DNA of 6,807 bases from NCBI GenBank assembly GCA_937924345.1, contig CALDTD010000380.1:1-6807 (forward strand), written 5' to 3'. Origin of the DNA: an uncultured Flavobacteriales bacterium (GTDB lineage Bacteria; Bacteroidota; Bacteroidia; Flavobacteriales_D; Parvicellaceae). Shown here in pieces: positions 1-6,807 of the stretch. Positions within the stretch are counted from its first letter, which is position 1. Every line of letters begins with the position of its first letter. The position numbers and the translations under genes were made by a program. The notes beneath the pieces are model-generated. The model worked only from the letters and a program-made list of their open reading frames with translations, ran no database searches and had not been told where the DNA came from.

Positions 1-1282
1 GCCGCCAGGTGTGGGAAAAACATCTTTAGGTAAGTCTATTGCTGAGGCTATTGGTAGAAAATATATAAGAATGTCATTAGGTGGAGTGCATGACGAAGCA
101 GAAATAAGAGGACACCGTAAAACCTACATTGGAGCAATGCCAGGTAGAATTATGACCAGCTTAAAAAAAGCGAAATCTTCTAATCCTGTTTTTGTGTTGG
201 ATGAAATAGATAAAGTAGGGAGAAGTAATCATGGAGACCCATCTTCTGCTTTGTTAGAAGTATTAGATCCTGAACAAAATGACACCTTTAAAGATAATTT
301 TGTCGAAATCGATTATGATTTATCAAGGGTTATGTTTGTTGCTACTGCAAATGAAGTTTCAACAATACAACCAGCACTAAGAGACAGAATGGAGTTTATA
401 GAGGTTTCTGGATATACAATAGAAGAGAAGATAGAAATTGCTAAACGCCATTTAATTCAAAAACAATTAAAAGATCATGGATTAACAGCTGAACATTTTG
501 AAATAGAGGATGCAGCAATTGAATATATTATTGAAGCTTATACTTCAGAAAGTGGTGTTAGAGGGTTGGACAAAAAGATTGCAAAAGTTGTTCGTTATCG
601 AGCTAAGCAAATTGCGCTAGAAGAAGAATTTAAAGTTTTAATAAAAAAAGAAAATTTAATTAATATTTTAGGTCCTTCTTACGAGAAAGATAAGTATGAT
701 AATAACGATGTGGCAGGCGTTGTTACTGGTTTGGCTTGGACTAAAGTTGGAGGAGATATCTTATTTATAGAATCATCAATTACGAAAGGAAAAGGTAAAA
801 TGACCTTAACTGGTAATTTAGGAGATGTGATGAAAGAGTCTGCGACAATTGCTTTAGAGTATTTAAAAGCCCATGCTCAAACTTGGGGAATTGATACAAC
901 AGCCTTTGATAATCATAATGTACACATCCATGTTCCAGCGGGAGCAACACCTAAAGATGGTCCTTCTGCTGGTATTACAATGTTAACGGCTCTAGCTTCT
1001 TTGTTTACGCAACAAAAAGTAAAAAAATATTTAGCAATGACAGGTGAAATTACATTAAGAGGAGATGTATTGCCTGTTGGAGGAATAAAAGAAAAGATTC
1101 TAGCTGCCAAAAGAGCAGGAATAAAAGAAATTATTCTTTGCCGTAAAAATAAAAAAGATGTTGATGAAATTAAGCCGAGTTACCTAGAAGGTTTGACGTT
1201 TAATTATGTTTCTAAAATGAATGAAGTTGTAGAATTAGCTTTGTTAAGTGAAAAGGTAGTCTCTCCATTTAGTTTAAATTAA
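1..1282 (+). CDS. lon: ATP-dependent protease La (Lon), C-terminal part, 5' truncated by window edge
   Basis: Cytoplasmic AAA+ serine protease that unfolds and degrades damaged and regulatory proteins. The first full codon is at position 2, and 426 residues are visible before TAA at 1280-1282. The window opens inside Walker A (PPGVGKTS), so the N-terminal substrate-binding domain and the start lie to the left; a GTG at 11 is internal (Val of Walker A), not a start. In order: Walker B (VFVLDEID, 188-211), sensor 1 (ATANE, 341-355), arginine finger in DRME (Arg codon 386), sensor 2 in SGVRGL (Arg codon 560), then the protease domain from about 707. The catalytic Ser sits in PKDGPSAG (codon 965) and the catalytic Lys in GGIKEK (codon 1094), exactly 43 residues apart as in E. 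coli Lon (S679/K722). All residues needed for ATPase and peptidase activity in this half are present. It ends at a strong terminator and is transcriptionally separate from the next gene. Identification is firm; only the missing N-terminus is unknown. Confidence 0.97.
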   Translation, partial: PPGVGKTSLGKSIAEAIGRKYIRMSLGGVHDEAEIRGHRKTYIGAMPGRIMTSLKKAKSSNPVFVLDEIDKVGRSNHGDPSSALLEVLDPEQNDTFKDNFVEIDYDLSRVMFVATANEVSTIQPALRDRMEFIEVSGYTIEEKIEIAKRHLIQKQLKDHGLTAEHFEIEDAAIEYIIEAYTSESGVRGLDKKIAKVVRYRAKQIALEEEFKVLIKKENLINILGPSYEKDKYDNNDVAGVVTGLAWTKVGGDILFIESSITKGKGKMTLTGNLGDVMKESATIALEYLKAHAQTWGIDTTAFDNHNVHIHVPAGATPKDGPSAGITMLTALASLFTQQKVKKYLAMTGEITLRGDVLPVGGIKEKILAAKRAGIKEIILCRKNKKDVDEIKPSYLEGLTFNYVSKMNEVVELALLSEKVVSPFSLN

Positions 1283-1305
1283 AACTTCTTAAAAAAAGTT
1301 AAAGG

Positions 1306-1361
1306 AATCAACTTTGGAAACGTTTTTAAAAATAAATGTTTCCAAAGTTGATTTTGTTTTT
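1306..1361 (+). terminator. Intrinsic terminator of lon
   Basis: A perfect 16-bp inverted repeat (left arm 1306-1321, right arm 1338-1353) can be extended inward by a G-U and three A-U pairs, leaving an 8-nt loop. T-rich sequence follows directly (T at 1352-1355 and 1357-1361, broken by one G). It begins 23 nt after the lon stop, as expected for a rho-independent terminator. An A-run at 1291-1297 upstream would also give a U-run on the opposite strand, but no convergent gene is present. Confidence 0.85.
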
Positions 1362-1370
1362 ACATTTACA

Positions 1371-1388
1371 TACAATTAAAGCATTGTA
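1371..1388. repeat. Small 6-bp dyad next to the receptor start codon
   Basis: TACAAT (1371-1376) and ATTGTA (1383-1388) are perfect inverted repeats with a 6-nt spacer; the right arm abuts the ATG at 1389. It could be an operator half-site pair or a weak leader hairpin affecting initiation of the TonB-dependent receptor gene. Dyads this short arise easily by chance in AT-rich DNA, so this is recorded only as a candidate. Confidence 0.2.
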
Positions 1389-3716
1389 ATGAAAAATTAT
1401 TTAAGTCTTGCATTAGTATTCCTAAGTTTAGGTGTTTTTGCACAAGAAAGTTTTACGATAAGTGGAACATTATCCGATAGTCAAAATGGAGAAGGATTAA
1501 TAGGAGCAAGCATTAAATTAACAGATCAACCAAAAGGAACAGTTACGAATGTTTACGGTTTTTATTCTTTTACTTTACCCGAGGGAACTTACAAAGTCGC
1601 ATACTCTTACCTGGGTTTTAAAACAGTTACTAAAGAAATTGTTTTGGATAAAAATTTAAAAATTAATGTTGAGCTAGAGGAGTCTTCTACAACTTTTGAA
1701 GAGGTCGTTGTAACAGGAGAAGCAACAAATAAAAATGTTGAGAGTCTAGACATGAGTAAAAATGAACTTAATATCGACCAGATTAAAGGAATTCCAGCTT
1801 TAATGGGAGAGGTTGATGTAATTAAAGCTATTCAGCTTTTACCAGGTGTCCAAACACTTGGAGAAGGTGGTTCAGGATTTTTTGTTAGAGGTGGATCTGC
1901 AGATCAAAATTTAATACTTTTAGATGAGGCAAATGTCTATAATGCTTCTCATTTATTTGGTTTTTTCTCTGTTTTTAACCCTGATGCAGTTAAGAATGTA
2001 GAACTTTATAAAGGAGGAATACCGGCACAGTATGGAGGTAGATTGGCTTCTGTATTAGATATTAGAATGAAAGATGGAAATTTAAAAAAGTTCTCTGGTG
2101 AGGGGGGAATTGGAACAATATCTAGTCGTTTAACTCTTAGTGCTCCAATTAAAAAAGACAAAGGAGCAATTATGATTTCTGGACGAAGAACTTATGCCGA
2201 TTTATTTATTCCTTTAGCTAATAATCCAGATTTAGATGGGACAAAGCTATATTTTTATGACGCTAACATAAAGGGGAATTATACATTAAACGACAATAAT
2301 AGAATTTACCTTTCGGGATATTTTGGTAGAGATGTTTTAGGTATAAACAATCAGTTTCAAATGAACTGGGGAAATGCAACTGGGACATTACGTTGGAATC
2401 ATATTTTTAGCGATAAGCTATTTTTAAATTCTACCTTAGTTTATAGTAATTATGATTATTCTCTAGGTACACCAGAAGGAGGAGATGAAAGTCAAGTATT
2501 TACTTGGAATTCAAACATTAAAGATTATTATATTAAAGAAGACTTTAATTATTACTTAAGTCCAAAAAATACAATGAAATTTGGATTGTATTCTGCATAT
2601 CATGAAATTTCTCCTGGTACAATCGATTTCTTTTTGGACGGTATTGCAAATACATTAGAATCTGCACAAACTAATTCGCTAGAACACGCTATTTATGTTT
2701 CTAATGAACAAAAATTTAATAATCGTTTTTCAGCCATTTACGGTTTGCGATATTCATTATTTCAAAATATTGGCGCCGGAACAGTATATAGTTATGATGA
2801 TGAATTTAAAGTAAATGATACAACTACTTATGGAGCTAGAGAAATTTATCAAACTTACGGAGGTTTAGAGCCAAGGCTTGGGTTAAAATATTCGTTAGAC
2901 GAAACAAGCTCAATTAAAGCAAGTTACAATAGAACAAGACAATATATACAGTTGGCTTCAAATTCTACAGCATCTTCACCTTTAGATATTTGGTTTTCGA
3001 GTAGTCCAAATGTAAAACCTCAATTTGCTGATCAAGTCGCACTGGGTTATTTTAAAAATATTAAAAATAATACCTACGAAACTTCAGCGGAACTTTATTA
3101 CAAAAAAATGTACAATACCATTGATTTTAAAGACCATGCTCAATTGTTAGTTAATCCTTTTCTGGAAGGTGAACTTAGATTTGGAAATTCAACTTCTTAT
3201 GGTCTAGAGTTAATGGCAAAAAAGAGTAAAGGTAAATGGACAGGTTGGTTAAGTTATACTTATTCTAGAGTATTTAGAGATATTCCTTTAGTTAACGATG
3301 GTAAAAGATATTTAGCTAATTTCGACCAACCACATAACTTATCTTTTGTAACTTCTTATGAGTTTAGTAAGCGTTTTAATATGTCTTTAAACTTTGTTTA
3401 TAATACTGGACGTGCAGTATCCATGCCAACAGGTAAGTTTGTATATCAAGGGCAGTCGGTACCAATATATTCTGAACGTAATTCTGAACGTTTACCAGAT
3501 TATCACCGATTAGATTTATCTGCAACACTAAAAAGTAAAAATTACGCAACCAAAAAGTTTAAAGGAGAATGGGTCTTTTCTATTTATAATGCCTACAGTA
3601 GAGCAAATGCATTTAGTATAAACTTTGTCGAAAACGAAGAGACGGGTGCTACTGAAGCTCAAATGTTGTTTTTATTTAAATTGATTCCTTCAATAACTTA
3701 TAACTTTAAATTTTAA
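1389..3716 (+). CDS. TonB-dependent outer-membrane receptor with carboxypeptidase-regulatory-like N-terminal domain
   Basis: A 22-stranded-type outer-membrane barrel predicted to import a substrate using TonB/ExbBD energy. A signal peptide covers residues 1-18, with likely cleavage in VFA|QES. Residues about 21-98 form a carboxypeptidase-D-regulatory-like beta-sandwich (ISGTLSD, IGASIKL, GTVTNVYGFYSF, YLGFKT), typical of Bacteroidota receptors. An EEVVVTG segment (104-110) precedes the plug (about 127-230, with LPGVQTLGEGGSGFFVRGGS, ILLDEANVYN, VELYKGGIPAQYGGRLAS). The barrel runs from about 235 to the C-terminus, which ends in Phe as usual for BAM-assembled barrels. The ATG is the first possible start, because an in-frame TAA lies at 1377-1379. 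At 775 residues it is shorter than SusC proteins (usually about 1000), and its partner is a DUF4249 protein rather than SusD, so it is not a standard glycan SusCD pair. The substrate cannot be told from sequence. No sigma/anti-sigma pair lies beside it. Confidence 0.93.
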   Translation: MKNYLSLALVFLSLGVFAQESFTISGTLSDSQNGEGLIGASIKLTDQPKGTVTNVYGFYSFTLPEGTYKVAYSYLGFKTVTKEIVLDKNLKINVELEESSTTFEEVVVTGEATNKNVESLDMSKNELNIDQIKGIPALMGEVDVIKAIQLLPGVQTLGEGGSGFFVRGGSADQNLILLDEANVYNASHLFGFFSVFNPDAVKNVELYKGGIPAQYGGRLASVLDIRMKDGNLKKFSGEGGIGTISSRLTLSAPIKKDKGAIMISGRRTYADLFIPLANNPDLDGTKLYFYDANIKGNYTLNDNNRIYLSGYFGRDVLGINNQFQMNWGNATGTLRWNHIFSDKLFLNSTLVYSNYDYSLGTPEGGDESQVFTWNSNIKDYYIKEDFNYYLSPKNTMKFGLYSAYHEISPGTIDFFLDGIANTLESAQTNSLEHAIYVSNEQKFNNRFSAIYGLRYSLFQNIGAGTVYSYDDEFKVNDTTTYGAREIYQTYGGLEPRLGLKYSLDETSSIKASYNRTRQYIQLASNSTASSPLDIWFSSSPNVKPQFADQVALGYFKNIKNNTYETSAELYYKKMYNTIDFKDHAQLLVNPFLEGELRFGNSTSYGLELMAKKSKGKWTGWLSYTYSRVFRDIPLVNDGKRYLANFDQPHNLSFVTSYEFSKRFNMSLNFVYNTGRAVSMPTGKFVYQGQSVPIYSERNSERLPDYHRLDLSATLKSKNYATKKFKGEWVFSIYNAYSRANAFSINFVENEETGATEAQMLFLFKLIPSITYNFKF

Positions 3717-3727
3717 TCATAATCATA

Positions 3728-4549
3728 ATGAGAAAGTTAATATTCCCAATTATAGCGATAGCGTTTGGTTTAACAAATTGTACAAAAGTGATTGAGTTAG
3801 ACTTGAATGACGAAGAAAATAAGCGATTGATTGTTGATGCAACGTACACAACATTTCCGCAAGAGCATGAAGTTAAATTATCACTTTCTGCAAACTACTA
3901 TTCTACAGATCAGCCGACTGAGGTAACTGATGCTTCGGTAATTATTTCAGATGGTATATCAGATGTTGTTTTTACTCATGCTGGAAACGGAGTTTACAAG
4001 AGTCCTCCGAACATGGCTGCTGTAGCTAATAGGGAACATAAGTTAACAATTAACTATGCAGGCCAAGAGTACACGGCAACTAACTTTTGTGACACAGTTC
4101 CAGGTATAGATACGGTCGTTTTAGAAGAAAACTTTGTAGAAGGTAGTACAACAGAAATAGAAGATTATACAATACGTTTTAGCACTCAAGAAAAACCAGG
4201 GTTTGGAGATTTTTATGCTTGGCGTATTTATGTTAACGGAGAGCTAAGAACAGATACGATTACTGAACTGTTATCACAATCTGATGAGTTTTTGCCAGAT
4301 GGAACTTATTTATTTGAAGTAGAATTGACTGATATAGAGGATGTTGTTTCTGGTGATACTGTAATGGTTTCTCAAAATGCAATCTCAGAATCTACTTATG
4401 ACGCTTATTTAGCGGTGTTATTTCAAACAGAATTTAGAGGTGGTATATTTGATTCCCCGCCTGCAAACATACCAACTAATTTAAGTGAAGGTGCCTTAGG
4501 TATTTTTTCTGCTGGTGGAGAATCGCGGAATTTTGCAATTGTACCATAG
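3728..4549 (+). CDS. DUF4249-type outer-membrane-associated lipoprotein, partner of the receptor
   Basis: A 273-residue predicted lipoprotein. A basic start and hydrophobic stretch lead to a lipobox-like LTNC, with the acylated Cys at residue 18; Asn at -1 is less usual than Gly/Ala/Ser. The mature start (CTKVIELDLND, then RLIVDATYT) and the following beta-rich region (DASVIISDG, GNGVYKSP, HKLTINYAGQEYTAT) fit the DUF4249 family, whose genes are commonly found right after TonB-dependent receptors in Bacteroidota. The gene starts 11 nt after the receptor stop, so the two are almost certainly co-transcribed. An in-frame TAA at 3707-3709 makes this ATG the only reasonable start. By analogy to SusD it may be a surface-exposed lid or substrate-capturing partner, but this is inference and the family has no established biochemical role that I can cite. 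No catalytic motif is seen. Confidence 0.82.
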   Translation: MRKLIFPIIAIAFGLTNCTKVIELDLNDEENKRLIVDATYTTFPQEHEVKLSLSANYYSTDQPTEVTDASVIISDGISDVVFTHAGNGVYKSPPNMAAVANREHKLTINYAGQEYTATNFCDTVPGIDTVVLEENFVEGSTTEIEDYTIRFSTQEKPGFGDFYAWRIYVNGELRTDTITELLSQSDEFLPDGTYLFEVELTDIEDVVSGDTVMVSQNAISESTYDAYLAVLFQTEFRGGIFDSPPANIPTNLSEGALGIFSAGGESRNFAIVP

Positions 4550-4575
4550 TAGGATAAACTTGAATATTGTAAACA

Positions 4576-4607
4576 GAAAATAGAGCTTGTAGAAGTCATC
4601 TATTTTT
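4576..4607 (+). terminator. Possible weak intrinsic terminator after the receptor/DUF4249 unit
   Basis: AAAATAGA (4577-4584) pairs perfectly with TCTATTTT (4599-4606), with a possible outer G-U pair (4576/4607). Inside, CTT (4586-4588) pairs with AAG (4593-4595) around a 4-nt loop. The U-rich right arm ends in a run of five T. The stem is A/T-rich and interrupted by an internal loop, so it is weaker than the other two hairpins in the window. It lies 27 nt after the DUF4249 stop. Confidence 0.4.
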
Positions 4608-4657
4608 AGTAAACTCGCATATTATTACAATTTGATAAATCTTATTAATTTTCACAA

Positions 4658-5614
4658 ATGAAAAGAATCGTTTTAGTAGAGAATAAGTCGGAAATAGGCG
4701 CTGGTACAAGAGGTGCAAGTTTGGGTATTGATGCTGTTAAAATAGCAGCCTTAAATGCAAAAAGTGATTATTTTAAAAATGCTAAAATTTTGAAAATCGA
4801 AAATGAAAACGATCGATTGTGGGAGGATATAGATTTTGAGTCGGCTAAACGTATAAAAGGTGTTGTCGAAGTTTATAAAAGAATTAGTGACACTGTAAGT
4901 GAGGTTTTGGGTAAAAATAAGTTTCCTGTTTTATTATCGGGAGATCACTCTAATGCTGGAGGAACAATTGCCGGGATAAAAAAAGCATATCCGGATAAAC
5001 GATTGGGTGTAATCTGGATAGATGCTCATGCTGATTTACATTCTCCATATACTTCGCCAACAGGAAATATTCATGGTATGCCTTTAGCCACCGCTTTGGG
5101 TACAGATAATGAAAAATATGCTGTTAAAGAAATTTCTGATGAAGTTAAATCTAACTGGGAGAAGCTGAAAAATATTGGTGAAATTCAACCAAAAATTAAT
5201 CCTGAAGATTTAGTTTTTATTGGAGTTAGAGATACAGAAGATCCTGAAGATTATTACATGGCAAACAATAAAATTAAAAGCATAAGTGTTGAGCATGTAA
5301 GAAGAACAGGAGCACAAGAAGTTTCGGAGCAAGTATTGAAATACCTATCCGACTGTGATATTATTTACGTTTCTTTTGATGTAGATAGTATGGATTGTGA
5401 TTTGATTTCTTATGGAACAGGAACTCCTGTTACCAATGGATTGACAGATCAAGAAGCAAGTGGACTTATTAATCATTTCTTAATTGATAAGCGTGTAAAG
5501 TGTTTTGAGGTGGTAGAAATTAACCCATGTTTAGATAATAAACAAAATAAAATGGCTGAAACAGCTTTCAGGATTATGGAAGGAGCATCAGCAATTATTG
5601 AAAAAAGAGGATAA
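4658..5614 (+). CDS. Arginase (ureohydrolase family)
   Basis: A cytoplasmic binuclear-manganese enzyme predicted to hydrolyse L-arginine to L-ornithine and urea. It has 318 residues, close to the usual arginase length. The metal ligands are all visible: GDHS (His97), DAHAD (Asp122, His124, Asp126) and SFDVD (Asp241, Asp243). The SPTGNIHG segment (133-140, with His139) matches the arginase SGNLHG loop that contacts the amino-acid end of arginine, favouring arginase over agmatinase or formimidoylglutamase. VVEINP (285-290, Glu287) matches the arginase MEVNP substrate-guanidinium site. N-terminal GAGTRGASLGIDA fits the family's early glycine/arginine-rich segment. Oddity: where arginases normally read DVDxxDP, this protein reads DVDSMDC (Cys247), although TGTPV follows as usual. 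An in-frame TAA at 4646-4648 makes ATG 4658 the first start. It appears to be a single-gene unit, with hairpins on both sides. Family is certain; exact substrate is probable. Confidence 0.88.
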   Translation: MKRIVLVENKSEIGAGTRGASLGIDAVKIAALNAKSDYFKNAKILKIENENDRLWEDIDFESAKRIKGVVEVYKRISDTVSEVLGKNKFPVLLSGDHSNAGGTIAGIKKAYPDKRLGVIWIDAHADLHSPYTSPTGNIHGMPLATALGTDNEKYAVKEISDEVKSNWEKLKNIGEIQPKINPEDLVFIGVRDTEDPEDYYMANNKIKSISVEHVRRTGAQEVSEQVLKYLSDCDIIYVSFDVDSMDCDLISYGTGTPVTNGLTDQEASGLINHFLIDKRVKCFEVVEINPCLDNKQNKMAETAFRIMEGASAIIEKRG

Positions 5615-5642
5615 AAAGTTTTTAAATAGAATATTATTTATG

Positions 5643-5678
5643 AAAACACATCTTTAATTATTAAAGGTGTGTTTTTTT
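5643..5678 (+). terminator. Intrinsic terminator between arginase and argS
   Basis: A 13-bp stem (left arm 5643-5655, right arm 5663-5675) has one T-G wobble (5651/5667) and can gain two A-U pairs in the loop. The right arm runs into seven consecutive T (5672-5678). It starts 28 nt after the arginase stop and ends only 14 nt before the argS ATG, so it either ends the arginase transcript or sits in the argS leader. Confidence 0.82.
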
Positions 5679-5682
5679 AGTT

Positions 5683-5687
5683 AAGGA
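5683..5687 (+). promoter_or_regulatory. argS: Shine-Dalgarno-like AAGGA before argS
   Basis: AAGGA ends 5 nt before the ATG at 5693. No comparable purine motif precedes the receptor, DUF4249 or arginase starts, in line with the weak use of Shine-Dalgarno pairing in Bacteroidota. It supports the chosen argS start, but a 5-nt match could be chance. Confidence 0.3.
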
Positions 5688-5692
5688 TTATA

Positions 5693-6807
5693 ATGAATAT
5701 AGAACAATCAATTTTAACGTTAACGAAACAAGTAATTAACGATTTATATAGTGTAGAAATAGCAGATGCACAAGTTCAGATTAATAAAACTAGAAAAGAT
5801 TTTGAAGGTGAATTAACATTAGTTGTTTTCCCTTTATTAAAGATTTCTAAAAAAGGACCAGAACAAACAGCCGAAGAAATTGGTAATGCAATTGTTAATA
5901 CAAACAATTCTATAGTATGTGGTTTTAATGTAGTGAAAGGTTTTCTAAATTTTTCAATTAAAAGTTCTATTTGGTTAGCAGAGTTTAATAATTGGCTAAA
6001 AGATGAAAGTTTTGGTAAAGCCAAAAAGGAATCAGGAAAAACATTAATGGTTGAATATTCTTCACCCAATACGAACAAACCATTGCATTTAGGACACTTA
6101 AGAAATAACTTTTTAGGGTATTCAGTTGCTGAAATTTTAAAAGCTAATGGACACGATGTTATTAAAACACAGATTATTAATGACCGTGGTATACATATTT
6201 GTAAAAGTATGTTGGCATGGCAATTATTTGGAGAAGGAGAAACTCCTGAAACTTCTGGTTTGAAAGGGGATAAGCTAATTGGTAAGTATTACGTTCAGTT
6301 TTATGTTGCTTATAAGAAAGAGGTAGAAGCACTAATTGCTGATGGAATGCCCAAAGATGAAGCCGAAAAGTCAACTAAAATTTTGGCTAAAGCACAAGAA
6401 ATGCTCCAGAAATGGGAGCAAGGAGACGAGGAAATACGAACGTTGTGGAAAAAGATGAACAATTGGGTTTATGATGGTTTTGAAGTGACTTACAAAAATA
6501 TGGGGGTTGATTTTGATTCTTTATATTATGAGTCTGAGACTTATCTTATCGGTAAAGAAGTTGTAGAAGAAGGCTTATCAAAAGGTGCATTTTATAAAAA
6601 GGAAGACGGTTCTGTTTGGTGTGATTTAAGTGCCGATAAAATGGATGATAAATTACTGCTTCGTGGAGATGGAACATCTGTTTATATGACTCAAGATATT
6701 GGAACTGCATTGTTACGTTATAGAGATAATCCATCACTTTCTGGTTTAATTTATACAGTAGGAAATGAGCAAAACCATCATTTCAAGGTTTTGTTTGCCA
6801 TTTTAAT
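5693..6807 (+). CDS. argS: Arginyl-tRNA synthetase, N-terminal part, 3' truncated by window edge
   Basis: A class I aminoacyl-tRNA synthetase that charges tRNA-Arg with arginine in the cytoplasm. The frame stays open for 371 codons to the window end with no stop; bacterial ArgS is usually near 550-600 residues, so roughly the last 200, including the anticodon-binding domain, are outside. Residues about 1-105 form the ArgS-specific N-terminal domain that contacts the tRNA D-loop (DFEGELTLVVFPLLK, then VVKGFLNFSI). The catalytic Rossmann fold follows, with EYSSPNTNKPLHLGHLRNN (121-139) holding the HIGH-type signature HLGH at 132-135, then IINDRGIH (161-168), the DGTSVYMTQDIG segment (326-337) and VGNEQNHHF (356-364). 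An in-frame TAG at 5678-5680 makes ATG 5693 the first start; AAGGA lies just upstream. The protein has no visible frameshift. Assignment rests on the SPNTNKPLHLGH block, which is characteristic of ArgS. Confidence 0.96.
   Translation, partial: MNIEQSILTLTKQVINDLYSVEIADAQVQINKTRKDFEGELTLVVFPLLKISKKGPEQTAEEIGNAIVNTNNSIVCGFNVVKGFLNFSIKSSIWLAEFNNWLKDESFGKAKKESGKTLMVEYSSPNTNKPLHLGHLRNNFLGYSVAEILKANGHDVIKTQIINDRGIHICKSMLAWQLFGEGETPETSGLKGDKLIGKYYVQFYVAYKKEVEALIADGMPKDEAEKSTKILAKAQEMLQKWEQGDEEIRTLWKKMNNWVYDGFEVTYKNMGVDFDSLYYESETYLIGKEVVEEGLSKGAFYKKEDGSVWCDLSADKMDDKLLLRGDGTSVYMTQDIGTALLRYRDNPSLSGLIYTVGNEQNHHFKVLFAIL

Noticed and set aside
11..13. GTG as the start of the Lon-like protein
   Set aside because: It encodes Val inside the Walker A motif, with PPG in frame just before it; the gene simply continues beyond the left edge.
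913..1110. 65-codon open frame on the minus strand inside lon
   Set aside because: It lies opposite the conserved catalytic region of Lon, has no recognisable domain, and is explained as a shadow of the real gene.
1389..4549. Classification as a SusC/SusD glycan-uptake pair
   Set aside because: The receptor is far shorter than SusC, the second protein lacks SusD features and fits DUF4249, and no glycoside hydrolase is nearby.
4550..4657. Promoter for the arginase gene in the 108-nt gap
   Set aside because: Near matches to TAnnTTTG (TAAACTTG at 4555-4562, TAATTTTC at 4646-4653) lack a TTG at proper distance or lie too close to the ATG, so no promoter can be supported.
5776..6078. 100-codon open frame on the minus strand
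   Set aside because: It is antisense to the conserved N-terminal domain of argS, which reads continuously on the + strand; its translation shows no family features.
6177..6737. Two short minus-strand open frames (6177-6374 and 6546-6737)
   Set aside because: Both are antisense to the argS catalytic domain and have low-complexity, His/Leu/Tyr-rich translations typical of shadows of AT-rich genes.
4658..6807. Arginase and argS as one constitutive operon
   Set aside because: A 13-bp stem with seven T separates them, so simple co-transcription is not the default reading; conditional read-through is kept only as a finding.

Overview
This AT-rich window reads as chromosomal DNA of a Bacteroidota bacterium, most likely a flavobacterium (family Flavobacteriaceae by overall protein flavour; this is an inference, no marker was searched). 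The support is a TonB-dependent receptor with an N-terminal carboxypeptidase-regulatory-like domain paired with a DUF4249-type lipoprotein, mostly no Shine-Dalgarno sequences before the starts, and strong A/T codon bias. All genes found lie on the + strand.

Layout: (1) 1-1282, the C-terminal half of the ATP-dependent protease Lon, cut by the left edge inside the Walker A motif and closed by a strong intrinsic terminator (16-bp perfect stem). (2) 1389-4549, a two-gene outer-membrane uptake unit: a 775-residue TonB-dependent receptor and, 11 nt after its stop, a 273-residue DUF4249 lipoprotein; a weaker terminator-like hairpin follows. (3) 4658-5614, an arginase-type ureohydrolase with its metal-binding residues intact, followed by a good intrinsic terminator. 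(4) 5693-6807, the N-terminal 371 residues of arginyl-tRNA synthetase (argS), cut by the right edge.

Functionally, the receptor and lipoprotein very probably work together at the outer membrane on a substrate that cannot be read from the sequence. The arginase and ArgS both use arginine, but a terminator separates them, so common control is only a possibility. Lon is a housekeeping quality-control protease with no evident link to its neighbours.

All gaps between genes are about 110 nt or less. I see no mobile element, CRISPR array, tRNA or rRNA, phage gene or defence gene, and I do not find a new multi-gene system here. The points most worth a second look are the undefined substrate of the receptor/DUF4249 pair, the terminator placed immediately before argS, and a substitution in an otherwise conserved arginase motif.
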